This document shows positions 7,507 through 16,344 of a DNA stretch of 64,000 bases, in pieces. Positions within the stretch are counted from its first letter, which is position 1; each line of letters starts with the position of its first letter. A program made the position numbers and the translations under genes. The stretch is taken from positions 243,814 through 307,813 of the forward strand of contig NZ_PGVA01000028.1 in assembly GCF_002860125.1 (NCBI RefSeq), given 5' to 3'. The notes under the pieces are model-generated. The model had not been told where the DNA came from and made no database searches. It worked only from the letters and a program-made list of their open reading frames with translations. The stretch is from Bacillus canaveralius (GTDB lineage: Bacteria > Bacillota > Bacilli > Bacillales > Cytobacillaceae).

Positions 7507-9147
7507 TTGAAAAAATATCGAGTTAATGTTCAAGGAATGACCTGTTCAGGTTGCGAGCAACATGTCTCAGTTGCATTAGATAATATAGGTGCAAAGAATG
7601 TTGAAGTTGATTTTCGCAAAGGGGAAGCTTTATTTGAGCTACCAAATGACGTAGAGGTTGGAACAGCCAAACAAGCGATTGTTGAAGCAAAGTATCAACC
7701 AGGAGAAGTTGAAGAAATACATCCCCTGGTAAAAGTGAACTTAGGTAATGAAGGTGACTATGACTATATCATTATTGGTTCTGGTGGGGCCGCTTTTTCA
7801 TCTGCCATTGAAGCAGTCGGTTATGGCGCAAAAGTTGCTATGATCGAACGAGGGACGGTGGGTGGAACATGCGTTAATATCGGCTGTGTTCCTTCTAAGA
7901 CCTTATTACGAGCAGGAGAAATCAATCATTTAGCAAAAAATAATCCATTTATAGGATTACACACTTCAGCTTCAGATGTTGATTTAGCCCTGTTGGTAAA
8001 ACAAAAAAATGAATTAGTAAGTCAACTTCGAAATGAAAAATATGTGAATCTAATTGACGCTTACGGTTTTGAGTTAATAAAAGGAGAAGCTAAATTTGTA
8101 AATGAAATTACAGTTGAAGTTAATGGCAAGCAAATAACAGCAAAACGATTTTTAATAGCGACAGGTGCTTCTCCATCTGTTCCCACTATTCCAGGATTAA
8201 CTGAAGTAGATTATTTAACAAGCACTTCATTACTTGAATTAAAGAAAGTTCCAAAGCGTCTTGCGGTGATTGGTTCTGGATATATCGGATTGGAATTGGG
8301 ACAACTATTTCATAACCTGGGCGCAGAAGTCACTTTGATTCAAAGAAGCGAGCGTCTATTGAAAGAATACGATCCAGAAATATCAGAGGCAATTACGAAG
8401 GCCTTAACAGAACAAGGAATCAACTTAGTTACAGGCGCAACATATGAAAGCATAGAACAAGATGGAGACATAAAAAAAGTTCATGTAGAGATAAATGGCA
8501 AAAAGCGAATAATTGAGGCAGAACAATTGCTTGTTGCAACAGGAAGAAAACCAAATACAGAATCTCTTAATTTACAAGCAGCAGGTGTTACAGTTGGTTC
8601 TCTTGGTGAAATCGTCATTGACGAGTATTCTAAAACGACGAATTCCCGAATTTACGCAGCCGGAGATGTAACTCTTGGTCCGCAATTTGTTTATGTCGCT
8701 GCTTATCAAGGCGGAATTGCTGCGCGTAATGCAATCGGAGGTCTAAATCGAAAAATAAATTTAAAGGTAGTTCCAGGTGTAACGTTTACTACTCCATCGA
8801 TTGCAACGGTTGGTTTAACTGAACAGCAAGCAAAAGAAAAAGGTTTTAAAATCAAAACATCAGTTTTGTCGTTAGATGCGATACCAAGAGCCTTGGTTAA
8901 TCGAGAAACGACAGGTGTTTTTAAATTAGTAGCAGATGCAAAAACATTAAAAGTGTTAGGGGTCCATATAGTTGCGGAAAACGCAGGAGAGGTTATCTAT
9001 GCAGCAACATTAGCTGTAAAATTCGGTTTGACAGTAGAAGATCTACGAGAAACTCTTGCTCCATATTTAACAATGGCAGAAGGATTGAAATTAGCCGCCA
9101 TTACGTTTGATAAAGATGTATCAAAATTGTCTTGTTGTGCAGTATGA
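7507..9147 (+). CDS. merA: Mercuric reductase MerA
   Basis: A cytosolic FAD disulfide oxidoreductase that reduces Hg(II) to Hg(0) with NADPH. The TTG at 7507 is chosen because GAGGAGG lies 8 bases upstream and the protein then begins [15 protein letters not shown] as in Bacillus RC607 MerA. It has 546 residues with a single N-terminal HMA domain (C13, C16); RC607 has two. The FAD fold ([16 protein letters not shown]), the redox pair C122/C127 in [13 protein letters not shown], the NAD fold ([12 protein letters not shown]) and the C-terminal vicinal pair C543/C544 are all present, so it should be active. No merB lyase or merT gene accompanies it. Confidence 0.95.
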   Translation: MKKYRVNVQGMTCSGCEQHVSVALDNIGAKNVEVDFRKGEALFELPNDVEVGTAKQAIVEAKYQPGEVEEIHPLVKVNLGNEGDYDYIIIGSGGAAFSSAIEAVGYGAKVAMIERGTVGGTCVNIGCVPSKTLLRAGEINHLAKNNPFIGLHTSASDVDLALLVKQKNELVSQLRNEKYVNLIDAYGFELIKGEAKFVNEITVEVNGKQITAKRFLIATGASPSVPTIPGLTEVDYLTSTSLLELKKVPKRLAVIGSGYIGLELGQLFHNLGAEVTLIQRSERLLKEYDPEISEAITKALTEQGINLVTGATYESIEQDGDIKKVHVEINGKKRIIEAEQLLVATGRKPNTESLNLQAAGVTVGSLGEIVIDEYSKTTNSRIYAAGDVTLGPQFVYVAAYQGGIAARNAIGGLNRKINLKVVPGVTFTTPSIATVGLTEQQAKEKGFKIKTSVLSLDAIPRALVNRETTGVFKLVADAKTLKVLGVHIVAENAGEVIYAATLAVKFGLTVEDLRETLAPYLTMAEGLKLAAITFDKDVSKLSCCAV

Positions 9148-9157
9148 GTCTCAAAAA

Positions 9158-9187
9158 GCCGATATTCCTAACAACAGGAATATCGGC
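9158..9187. terminator. Hairpin between convergent merA and multicopper oxidase
   Basis: A perfect 12-bp stem (GCCGATATTCCT with AGGAATATCGGC) has a 6-base loop. It is placed to end transcription from both sides, though the T run on the plus side is short. Confidence 0.75.
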
Positions 9188-9202
9188 CGCTGTTTTCACA
9201 AG

Positions 9203-10798
9203 TTATTCAGGTTTATTATTTGCATCAGGGTCGGGTGTGAAGTTTGGCTGATACCCATCATATTTGACTATATTCACCATTCCTGCCGTAGCATGGTGCA
9301 GGTCATGACAGTGGAAAAGCCAATTTCCAGGGTTATCCGCTTTAAAAGCAACAACGTATTCATCACCTGGATTTAGATTAATCGTATCTTTTACAATTGG
9401 TGAACCTTGCACAGGCTCGCCGTTTTTGCTCAAAACTTGAAAGAAATGTCCATGCAGGTGCATTGGATGAACGTCAACCTTAGAATTATTGACCAATTTT
9501 ACTTTAACCAGATCACTGCTTTTCACATCAATACTTTCTGTATCCGGGAATGTTTTTCCGTTGATTGTAAAAACCATATTTTCACGATCCATCTGTGTAT
9601 TAAGGTCCATAGTATACTCTACATCATACTGTTGGTATAACTTAAATTCTCCGTTTTTCGCACCACCGTAGTTTATAAAGGAAAATTCGGATAGGCTTTC
9701 ATTTTGATTGGCTTGGTCTTTCGACTCAGTAGTGCCTTCGTATTGAATTTTTGCTTTCATGCCATCTGTACCTTCCATGTCCCCATGACACTCAAGATAC
9801 CATTCCCCTGGATTGTCTGCGGTAAATTCAATGTCGTACCGTTCACCAGGAGCAATTGCGATTAACTGGTCCTTTAATTCCTGTGGTTCGTTCAGTTCTT
9901 GTCCGTCTATCGCGACTACTTTAAAGTTATGGCCGTGCAGATGAATCTTATGGGACAAAAATCCGATATTCGCCAAGCGGATTCTGACTTTTTCTCCTTC
10001 TTTGACTGTTAGGGGCTCTATTAAATCTCCACTTTTTCCGTTAATCGTAAAAATATCATAATTGGCCATATTATGTCCCATAGCTTGCCCATTTTGGCTG
10101 CTGTCACCACTGCTTTGTCCACTTGAATCCATTCCGCTCATATTGCTGTGATCCATTCCACTCATGTTGCCATGTTCCATTCCGCTCATTGAAGATGCTG
10201 ATTCTTCAGGATTGCTCATCCATTCATCAAGCATAAGGCTATAATCACGGTCATATGTTTTCTCTTTTGGTTCGACTATAAAGGAGCCGTAAAGTCCCTT
10301 ATCCAGTTGATTAACTGCTTCCTGATGGGTGTGATACATATATGTTCCAGGATCGGCAGCCGTAAATTCATACGTGAACGATTCTCCCGGCTGGACCGCA
10401 TTTTGTGTCACACCAGGGATTCCATCCATTTCATTTGGCACTCGGATTCCGTGCCAGTGAATGCTCACAGGGTCGGGAAGTTCGTTCTTGAGGGTGATTT
10501 TTACCTGTTCTCCTTCCGTGACGCGAATTTGCGAGCCCGGGACGGAACCATTAAACGTCCAGGCGTTTACGCTTGTTTCCTTGTTTAATTGATGGTTCGC
10601 CTCCTTTGCGACAAGAGTAAATTCATTGCCCGTAAGCGTTTCAAAATTAGCAGTTTTTAATCCTTTCGTTTCGTTCGCCTGGCCAGTTGTTTCTGTTTCC
10701 TTTTTATTACTCTCGCTGCGATCTCCATTTTGAGCAGTAGAACAAGCAGCCAGTATTAAAATGACAAACGACATTAATAACATAAACTTAAGCTTCAT
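9203..10798 (-). CDS. Multicopper oxidase lipoprotein (cuproxidase/laccase-like)
   Basis: A 531-residue protein with a lipoprotein signal (hydrophobic residues 5-16, lipobox LAAC). Three cupredoxin domains carry all blue-oxidase ligands: HWHG and HTH near residues 130-180, HIHLHGHNF in the middle, and HPMHLHGHFF and HCHDLHHATAGM at the end. A Met/His-rich segment (repeats of SGMEHGNMSGMDHS) near residues 220-260 recalls the copper-binding loop of CueO-type cuproxidases. The likely role is oxidation of toxic Cu(I) at the membrane surface. The ATG at 10798 has GGAGGT 6 bases upstream. It is divergent from the Rieske gene. Confidence 0.9.
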   Translation of the reverse strand: MKLKFMLLMSFVILILAACSTAQNGDRSESNKKETETTGQANETKGLKTANFETLTGNEFTLVAKEANHQLNKETSVNAWTFNGSVPGSQIRVTEGEQVKITLKNELPDPVSIHWHGIRVPNEMDGIPGVTQNAVQPGESFTYEFTAADPGTYMYHTHQEAVNQLDKGLYGSFIVEPKEKTYDRDYSLMLDEWMSNPEESASSMSGMEHGNMSGMDHSNMSGMDSSGQSSGDSSQNGQAMGHNMANYDIFTINGKSGDLIEPLTVKEGEKVRIRLANIGFLSHKIHLHGHNFKVVAIDGQELNEPQELKDQLIAIAPGERYDIEFTADNPGEWYLECHGDMEGTDGMKAKIQYEGTTESKDQANQNESLSEFSFINYGGAKNGEFKLYQQYDVEYTMDLNTQMDRENMVFTINGKTFPDTESIDVKSSDLVKVKLVNNSKVDVHPMHLHGHFFQVLSKNGEPVQGSPIVKDTINLNPGDEYVVAFKADNPGNWLFHCHDLHHATAGMVNIVKYDGYQPNFTPDPDANNKPE

Positions 10799-11041
10799 AG
10801 AAGCACCTCCATCATTTTTCTGTTTAAGATTAGAAGATAATCTTGCAGAAACTATGAATTTAATGTTGCCAAAAAATGAACTTAAACGGTAAATGTCACT
10901 TTTGCCAAAATGATAAGCAGCAAACATATTATTTGTCACAAAAAATTCAACACTTTTTACATTGCAGCCCCCATTTGTAGTGAAAATCGGTTTTTTCTGC
11001 AAATTTTCTTGTTATTATTAACCAAAAAGGAGGTCACCCTT

Positions 11042-11557
11042 ATGAAAACATGGAACAGGAGGCAGTTTATTTCACATTCATTAAAAGGGACTGCAGGTCT
11101 GTTTGCGATATCAGTCCTGCCCATTGGTTTATCCGCCTGCAGCACTAAAAAACCAATTGATATGAGTTCCATGGCCAATCTTGGCCCTCTCAGCGAACTT
11201 GAAAAGGGAGAGTTTCCAAAGAAGGTCCCGTATAAAGCAAAAATAAAAGATGCGTGGGTCGAACAGGAGACATCGGGTTTTGTGTATATAAATAAGAGTG
11301 AAGATGACCAGGCTCTCATGATCATGTCGCCGATTTGTACCCATCTCGGCTGTGTGGCAGGGGATGCCGATGAAGAGATGAACAAGGAGGGAATCAGATT
11401 TTATTGCCCTTGCCACGGAGGTCAATATGATGAGTTTGGAATTAATACAGGCGGCCCGCCTCCAAGGCCATTGGATATTTTTGAGTCTTATATTCAAGAT
11501 GGAAATGTCTATATTTCGATATTGAACCCGATAAAACGGGAAAAGCCAAAGGGCTGA
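11042..11557 (+). CDS. Rieske [2Fe-2S] lipoprotein with Tat-like signal
   Basis: A 171-residue exported protein. NRRQFI near residue 4 is a twin-arginine-like motif, followed by a hydrophobic stretch and the lipobox LSAC. The cluster ligands are CTHLGC and CPCHGGQYD, about 40 residues apart, with the GGPPPRPL segment that closes the cluster pocket in bc1/b6f Rieske proteins. No cytochrome b gene is next to it, so it is an orphan Rieske electron carrier. The ATG at 11042 has an AGGAGGT site. It is divergent from the multicopper oxidase, which suggests a shared extracytoplasmic redox task. A 38-residue membrane peptide follows in the same operon. Confidence 0.85.
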   Translation: MKTWNRRQFISHSLKGTAGLFAISVLPIGLSACSTKKPIDMSSMANLGPLSELEKGEFPKKVPYKAKIKDAWVEQETSGFVYINKSEDDQALMIMSPICTHLGCVAGDADEEMNKEGIRFYCPCHGGQYDEFGINTGGPPPRPLDIFESYIQDGNVYISILNPIKREKPKG

Positions 11558-11573
11558 AAGGGAGGATGAGCAG

Positions 11574-11690
11574 ATGGGATGCTGCATAAAAAATAATAAA
11601 AACCGAAAAACGATTCCCACAGGAATATTTTTTATCCTTTGGTCGCTGACAATCCTGGGTGCCTGGCTTATTAGTTTTTTGATAAAATAA
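11574..11690 (+). CDS. 38-aa single-span membrane peptide
   Basis: An ATG follows a GGGAGG site 17 bases after the Rieske stop. The product starts MGCC, has a basic segment (KNNKNRK) and one membrane helix from about residue 16 to the end. The two N-terminal cysteines could bind metal. Co-transcription with the Rieske gene and the downstream terminator support it as a gene. The family is unknown to me. Confidence 0.5.
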   Translation: MGCCIKNNKNRKTIPTGIFFILWSLTILGAWLISFLIK

Positions 11691-11715
11691 TCAAATTTGA
11701 TCGTAATCCTATTGC

Positions 11716-11744
11716 AACAGACTAACTCGCGGTCTGTTTTTTTT
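11716..11744 (+). terminator. Rho-independent terminator
   Basis: AACAGAC pairs with GTCTGTT around an 8-base loop and runs into eight T. It ends the Rieske/small-peptide transcript. Confidence 0.8.
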
Positions 11745-11854
11745 ATGAAAAAATCTCGACAAGGGAAGCAAAGAACATTCTATACTAATCGGTAAATCTG
11801 CATTTTTAATGGATTTTCACAAAACTTTACCAATTTCTGATTCATTTATTTTTA

Positions 11855-11897
11855 AGTGAAGTAAATCACAGTTTGAAAGGGCTCTTCTGTCTATGCT
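11855..11897 (+). promoter_or_regulatory. FNR-like class II promoter of the beta-propeller gene
   Basis: AGTGA-N6-TCACA lies at 11855-11870 (one mismatch to TGTGA-N6-TCACA) and TATGCT at 11892-11897. The dyad centre is exactly 29.5 bases from the -10, the same geometry as the hemerythrin promoter at 2522-2565. Confidence 0.6.
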
Positions 11898-11931
11898 CGC
11901 TTTATACCGAATAAGAGGAGGGAGCTTTACG

Positions 11932-13035
11932 ATGAGTAAAGTAAAGTTAAGTTTATTTCTGCTTCTAATGATTGTGGGTGTTATTTTGGCAGGATGCAGC
12001 TCGAGTACGAATGAAAAATCCGGCGCAACAGAGCCGGCAGATCCAAAGAGCGAATCAACTGCTGAAGTGAAAGACACAGAAAAACCAGACGAAAATGCCG
12101 ATGATGATAAAACCCGTTATTATTTTACTGCAAATGAAGGGGGAAGTATTTCCAAAATTGATGCAGCTTCCAACCAGGTAATTTCAACTATTGAAGTGGA
12201 CGGGGCTGTCCATAATGTGCAAGTATCCCCTGATGGAACAATGTTAGGCGCTACAGTAGTACCAGGAATGGATCATGGTGGCGAGTCGATGGAAATGAAT
12301 GGGCTAGCCCTTTTCTATAGTACGGAAACGGATGAACTGCTGCAGACGGTTGAAGTTGGCAACCACCCGGCCCATATTGTTTTTACGGAAGACGGGAAAT
12401 ATGCTTTAGTCACAAATAATGAAGACAACAATGTGTCTGTTATAGATGTAAATGGTTTTTCCGTTACACAGACGATTGCAACCGGTAAGGGGCCTCATGG
12501 ATTCAGGATTTCCGCTGACAGTAAATTTGCGTATGTTGCGAATATGGGAGAAGATACAATCAGTGTTCTAAATTTGGAAAGCATGACAGAAGAGAAAAAG
12601 ATAACAGTGGGTTCAACCCCGGTGACTACAGGGATTACTGCTGATGGTAAAACGCTTGTTACGACATTGAATAAAGAGAATGCGCTCGCAATAGTCGATT
12701 TAGCCACAGATAAAGTTGACAAGGTTCAGGTTGGAAGCGGGCCTGCCCAGGTTTATATTGATGGCAATAATCAAAAAGCTTATGTAGCGAATCAAGGAAC
12801 CGAAGATGCCCCTTCCAATTCAGTTATTGTTGTTGACCTCACATCAAAGACAGCTGTGGCTACAATTGAAACAGGTAAAGGCGCCCATGGAGTTGTCACC
12901 AGCCCGGACAATAAATATCTCTACGTAACCAACATGTTTGAAAACACCGTCAGTGTCATTGATACAGAACAGAATAAAGTGGTGGAAACGATTCAAGTCG
13001 GCGAAATTCCGAATGGAATCAGCATTATGAAGTAA
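11932..13035 (+). CDS. YVTN-type beta-propeller lipoprotein
   Basis: A 367-residue exported protein. It has a lipobox LAGC at about residue 21, a Glu/Asp/Lys-rich linker to residue 60, and then six to seven repeats of the form FAYVANMGEDTISVLNLES and YLYVTNMFENTVSVIDTE, the YVTN family propeller. Related propellers include the d1-like domains of nitrite reductases and surface-anchored metal-binding proteins. A Met/His segment (GMDHGGESMEM) near residue 110 might bind metal. The ATG at 11932 has a GAGGAGGG site. The FNR-like promoter suggests expression when oxygen is low. The precise function is unknown. Confidence 0.8.
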   Translation: MSKVKLSLFLLLMIVGVILAGCSSSTNEKSGATEPADPKSESTAEVKDTEKPDENADDDKTRYYFTANEGGSISKIDAASNQVISTIEVDGAVHNVQVSPDGTMLGATVVPGMDHGGESMEMNGLALFYSTETDELLQTVEVGNHPAHIVFTEDGKYALVTNNEDNNVSVIDVNGFSVTQTIATGKGPHGFRISADSKFAYVANMGEDTISVLNLESMTEEKKITVGSTPVTTGITADGKTLVTTLNKENALAIVDLATDKVDKVQVGSGPAQVYIDGNNQKAYVANQGTEDAPSNSVIVVDLTSKTAVATIETGKGAHGVVTSPDNKYLYVTNMFENTVSVIDTEQNKVVETIQVGEIPNGISIMK

Positions 13036-13061
13036 GCCCCGGTTCAATTTCAATATAAAAC

Positions 13062-13100
13062 AAAGCCGATTTTTCGTTAAAAGAAATTTCGGCTTTTTAA
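13062..13100. terminator. Terminator between convergent genes
   Basis: AAAGCCGA pairs with TCGGCTTT, with A and T runs on both sides. It serves the beta-propeller gene and probably the convergent MATE gene. Confidence 0.75.
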
Positions 13101-13106
13101 GCAATA

Positions 13107-14453
13107 TTATATTTTGAAATGAGTTCTAAACCTGACGAACAAGTAAATCGCACGAACAAACAAGTCTATTGCAATCGATAACCAAATCCCGGCTATTCCC
13201 ATTCCAAGCTGGATTCCCAAAACATAAACTCCGACAACCCGAATAATCCACATACCGATGGCTGTACTGTACATTGGACTTTTTGTATCGCCCATACCTT
13301 GTAATGCACCAGCCAACACCAATCCAACGGCTAAAGCAGGTTGGGCAAAAGCATCTATTCTCAATGCTGTCACCACCATATGAACCGCATTTGGATCAGT
13401 CGTGAACCAGGTTGCCATCCAAGGTGACAACAAAAATAACAAAATGCCAATCATGGACATAAATAGAACAGCTATCCCGGTAGTTAACATACCAAACTTG
13501 TATGCGTCTTGTTCACGTTTTGCCCCAATACTTTGGCCAACTAATGTGGTTGCGGCCACAGCCAATCCATAACCCGGCATATAGGAAAAGGTTTCAATAT
13601 TCCCCGCGATGGTATGGGCTGCGTATGTTTCCGTCCCGATTCGGACAATTAATCCAAAGTATAGAACCTGGCCTAAACGCATAATAAGGCGTTCCACCGC
13701 AGCTGGGGATGAAAGCTTTAAAATAGGTGACATAAATTGTTTAGCTTCTCTAAAAGTATTTTGAAAAATTGAAAAATCAATTTTTGATTTTTTTATGTAA
13801 CGATATAGAGCTATCGTACCGATTATTCTGGCAATAACAGTTGCCCAAGCTGCCCCTGCAACGCCTAAACCCGTAAATCCCCATAAACCAAAAATCAATA
13901 TATAATCCAGTCCAATGTGGATGATGTTGATCCAGACACTGATTTTCATCGGGGTTTTTGTGTCGCCGGATGCCCTCAGGATACTTCCGAAAATAAACAT
14001 GAGTGAAATGAATATGGAAGGTACAGCCACAATGCGGAAATAAGTGACTCCATCTGCTAATACCTGAGGTTCTGCTCCCATCACTTTAAGCAAAGGTTCA
14101 GCAAAAAAGTAAGCAATAATTCCAAATAAAATTCCTGCCATAGAGGAAATCCAGCTGGACTGCCTTGCAATCGATTTTGCTTTATCGAAATCCCTGGCGC
14201 CTACATTTTTAGCAATGAGAGAAGATGTTCCCACACCAATCGCCATAAAAATAGCAATATAGACAGCTAAAACGGTATTGGCAACACCAACTGCAGTCAC
14301 TTCATTCAGGCCGAGTTTTGCAACAAATAAAGTATCGATAAATCCAACGGCTGTTTGTAAAATATTTTCAATCATGGCCGGAACAGCTAAAGAGAGGATC
14401 ATCATTATTTTTTGTTTGGTAGTTTGTTCTTCCATAGTTTCAATGGCAGACAT
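13107..14453 (-). CDS. MATE-family multidrug/sodium exporter
   Basis: A 448-residue, 12-helix protein of the MATE superfamily. The two related halves carry the typical AVPAMIENILQTAVGFIDT and LSSPAAVERLIMRLGQ starts and the ASGDTKTP and ALQGMGDTKSP motifs. It would export cationic compounds driven by Na+ or H+. The ATG at 14453 is chosen for the GAGGAAG site about 10 bases upstream; an upstream extension would add an unlikely Cys/Arg-rich leader. A degraded copy of a MATE C-terminus occurs at about 51.25 kb. Confidence 0.85.
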   Translation of the reverse strand: MSAIETMEEQTTKQKIMMILSLAVPAMIENILQTAVGFIDTLFVAKLGLNEVTAVGVANTVLAVYIAIFMAIGVGTSSLIAKNVGARDFDKAKSIARQSSWISSMAGILFGIIAYFFAEPLLKVMGAEPQVLADGVTYFRIVAVPSIFISLMFIFGSILRASGDTKTPMKISVWINIIHIGLDYILIFGLWGFTGLGVAGAAWATVIARIIGTIALYRYIKKSKIDFSIFQNTFREAKQFMSPILKLSSPAAVERLIMRLGQVLYFGLIVRIGTETYAAHTIAGNIETFSYMPGYGLAVAATTLVGQSIGAKREQDAYKFGMLTTGIAVLFMSMIGILLFLLSPWMATWFTTDPNAVHMVVTALRIDAFAQPALAVGLVLAGALQGMGDTKSPMYSTAIGMWIIRVVGVYVLGIQLGMGIAGIWLSIAIDLFVRAIYLFVRFRTHFKI

Positions 14454-14661
14454 GCAAGTCACTTCCTCACGGTTACATTTGGACAAGGAAAAGTTTAAAA
14501 GTTTACAAATACTTCTCCACAAATTCTTTATAATGTTGCTTTATAATGATTTATAGCTTTTGTGTTTTATAGACTTTCAGCGATAAACCATTATATCAAT
14601 TATAATCAAAAGTTAAAGATACCGGGGTCAATTTAATTTTTTGAATAGGGAGAGCCAGTAA

Positions 14662-15399
14662 ATGTATGAATTTTTTAGTCAAATGTATAACATGTTAAGC
14701 CAGCCATTTCTAAATATGTTTAGAAGCACTGAAGGTATGCCAATGTTAGCTGCATTTATATTAGGCATTATCGGAGCGCTTGCACCTTGTCAATTCACAG
14801 GGAATCTTGGGGCTATTACAATTTACGGAAATAGGTCTGTTCAAACAAAACTCGCCTGGAGGGAAATTCTCTATTTTATACTTGGGAAAATAGTCGTTTT
14901 TTCAGGACTTGGCTTGCTTGTCTGGCTGCTAGGCAGTGAAGTTAAAAGTACTTTGACTGTATATTTCCCGTGGGTAAGAAAAATGGTTGGTCCGATGTTA
15001 ATCATAATTGGACTATTCATGATGGGTGTTTTAAAGTTTTATAAATCATTTACACTTGGGAAAATTCCTGAAACATTCATTAAAAAGGGGAATTTAGGGG
15101 CGTTTTTAATGGGAATTAGTTTTACATTAGGATTTTGTCCGACAATGTTTGTGTTATTTTTTATTACCCTTATGCCGATGGCAATTTCAGTATCATACGG
15201 CTTATTCCTCCCGGGGATTTTTGCGATTGGGACTTCCCTTCCACTCATTTTGTTCATTTTTCTTATCTGGTATTTTAAGCTGAATGGAAAGTTAATGAAA
15301 AAGAAAGGGAGAAAGCTGGGTCTACTTGTTCAAAAAATCGCAGGTGGGATAATGCTTATTTTGGGCATTTTTGATACTTTAACGTATTGGGGAGGTTAA
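14662..15399 (+). CDS. CcdA/DsbD-like membrane thiol-redox or transport protein
   Basis: A 245-residue protein with about six membrane helices. The two halves carry LGIIGALAPCQFTGNLG (near residue 45) and ISFTLGFCPTMFVLFF (near 155). This pairs one Cys in each repeat as in the CcdA/DsbD transmembrane family, which carries electrons across the membrane to extracytoplasmic thiols. Similar proteins occur near Bacillus copper genes. It is followed within 5 bases by a broken small gene. The start has a GGGAGAGCC context, so the ribosome site is modest. The alternative is a sulfite-exporter-like (TauE/SafE or UreH) member. Confidence 0.75.
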   Translation: MYEFFSQMYNMLSQPFLNMFRSTEGMPMLAAFILGIIGALAPCQFTGNLGAITIYGNRSVQTKLAWREILYFILGKIVVFSGLGLLVWLLGSEVKSTLTVYFPWVRKMVGPMLIIIGLFMMGVLKFYKSFTLGKIPETFIKKGNLGAFLMGISFTLGFCPTMFVLFFITLMPMAISVSYGLFLPGIFAIGTSLPLILFIFLIWYFKLNGKLMKKKGRKLGLLVQKIAGGIMLILGIFDTLTYWGG

Positions 15400-15403
15400 C
15401 CAA

Positions 15404-15535
15404 ATGAATGATATCTACCATTGAACAAATGATAATCTATGTAGCCAATATGGGGAAAAACCTGAGCAGCTCCATAAGTTTGTTAAATGGTTTGGCGAGG
15501 TGTATTTATTGGAAATTTTAGTTATGATATATTAA
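15404..15535 (+). pseudogene. Small gene broken by an early TGA
   Basis: GGGGAGGTTAACCAA precedes an ATG. The frame then meets TGA at codon 7 (15422-15424) and continues open for 36 codons to TAA at 15533. The later part (SQYGEKPEQLHKFVKWFGEVY) reads like normal protein. It sits 5 bases after the CcdA-like gene, so it was probably its operon partner. I do not recognise the family. Confidence 0.4.
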
Positions 15536-15631
15536 ATATTCCCTTGAGTTTATTATCGAGAAAAATTTCTAAACTTATTTAAATCTAAAGGAAACGTCAA
15601 GAAACGTTCACAAAAAATAGAATTCAAACTC

Positions 15632-15661
15632 TTTACATACCGAACTGGGGTATACTATAAT
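15632..15661 (+). promoter_or_regulatory. csoR promoter with CsoR operator
   Basis: TTTACA (15632-15637) and TATAAT (15656-15661) are 18 bases apart. Between them lies ATACC-GAACTGG-GGTAT (15637-15653), the CsoR operator type. Repressor bound there would block polymerase until Cu(I) binds CsoR. Confidence 0.82.
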
Positions 15662-15683
15662 AAAAAACAAGGAGGGAGTTACC

Positions 15684-16028
15684 ATGGTAAATGAATTAGA
15701 AAATGATCCTCTCCTAACAGAAGAAGAATGCTGCACTGCTGCAAGCGGCCGGAAAAGCCATCATTCCGAAGCCGTGAAGAAAAATATGGTAACACGCTTA
15801 AACCGGATTGAAGGCCAAATTCGCGGGATTAAAGGGTTAATTGAAAAAGATACGTATTGTGACGATGTCATTACGCAAATCTCAGCTACCCAATCCGCTT
15901 TAAACAGCGTAGCAAAAATTCTTTTGGAAGGCCATTTGAAAAACTGTGTTGTCGAAAGAATCCAGGAAGGTGACATGGAAGTACTGGATGAAGTCCTTGT
16001 CACTATTCAAAGATTAATGAAAAAATAA
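15684..16028 (+). CDS. csoR: Copper-sensing repressor CsoR
   Basis: A 114-residue DUF156 protein with the complete Cu(I) site: C59 (in TYCDD), H84 and C88 (in EGHLKNCV). It binds operators as a tetramer and releases them when Cu(I) is bound. The N-terminal 30 residues are extended, with CC at 16-17 and HH at 26-27, which might be an extra metal site. A GGAGGGAG site precedes the ATG. It heads the csoR-copZ pair, with copA 96 bases beyond copZ behind its own operator. Compare with the CsoR-like protein at 799-1098, which has lost two of these ligands. Confidence 0.93.
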   Translation: MVNELENDPLLTEEECCTAASGRKSHHSEAVKKNMVTRLNRIEGQIRGIKGLIEKDTYCDDVITQISATQSALNSVAKILLEGHLKNCVVERIQEGDMEVLDEVLVTIQRLMKK

Positions 16029-16042
16029 GGGAGACGATCAGA

Positions 16043-16249
16043 ATGGAAAAGGTAACATTAGATGTAGCAGGAATGTCTTGCGGGCATTGTGTAAAATCTG
16101 TCGAGGGCAGTGTCGGGGAATTAAAAGGTGTCTCCAACGTAAAAGTTCACCTTGAAACTGGTAAAGTAGATGTTGAATATAACGCAAATGAAGTAACTCT
16201 TGATACAATTAAAGAAACAATCGATGATCAAGGCTATGATGTAAACTGA
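16043..16249 (+). CDS. copZ: Copper chaperone CopZ
   Basis: A 68-residue HMA-domain protein with the Cu(I)-binding GMSCGHC motif (C13, C16) and the usual ferredoxin-like beta-alpha-beta pattern ending in QGYDVN. It carries Cu(I) in the cytosol to CopA and to CsoR. It lies 14 bases after csoR with a GGGAGA ribosome site, and a hairpin follows it. Confidence 0.93.
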   Translation: MEKVTLDVAGMSCGHCVKSVEGSVGELKGVSNVKVHLETGKVDVEYNANEVTLDTIKETIDDQGYDVN

Positions 16250-16269
16250 GTTTTTGAACTATAAAAGTA

Positions 16270-16305
16270 AAGAGAACCGTGCTAGAAATAGCACCTCTCT
16301 TTTTT
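16270..16305 (+). terminator. Terminator or attenuator between copZ and copA
   Basis: AGAGA and GTGCT arms pair with AGCAC and TCTCT, followed by a T run. It separates csoR-copZ from copA. Confidence 0.65.
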
Positions 16306-16312
16306 ATAAAAA

Positions 16313-16331
16313 TATACCCTATACAGGTATA
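16313..16331 (+). promoter_or_regulatory. Second CsoR operator, immediately upstream of copA
   Basis: ATACC-CTATAC-AGGTAT lies only 14 bases before the copA start and abuts its AAGGAG ribosome site. Its arms match the csoR operator, so copA probably has its own CsoR control. Confidence 0.7.
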
Positions 16332-16344
16332 AGGAGTTTTTGCT

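Noticed and set aside
15422..15424. Possible selenocysteine at the TGA in the small gene after the CcdA-like protein
   Set aside because: There is no SECIS-like hairpin I can see after the TGA and no nearby Cys-homologue motif. Premature stop is simpler.
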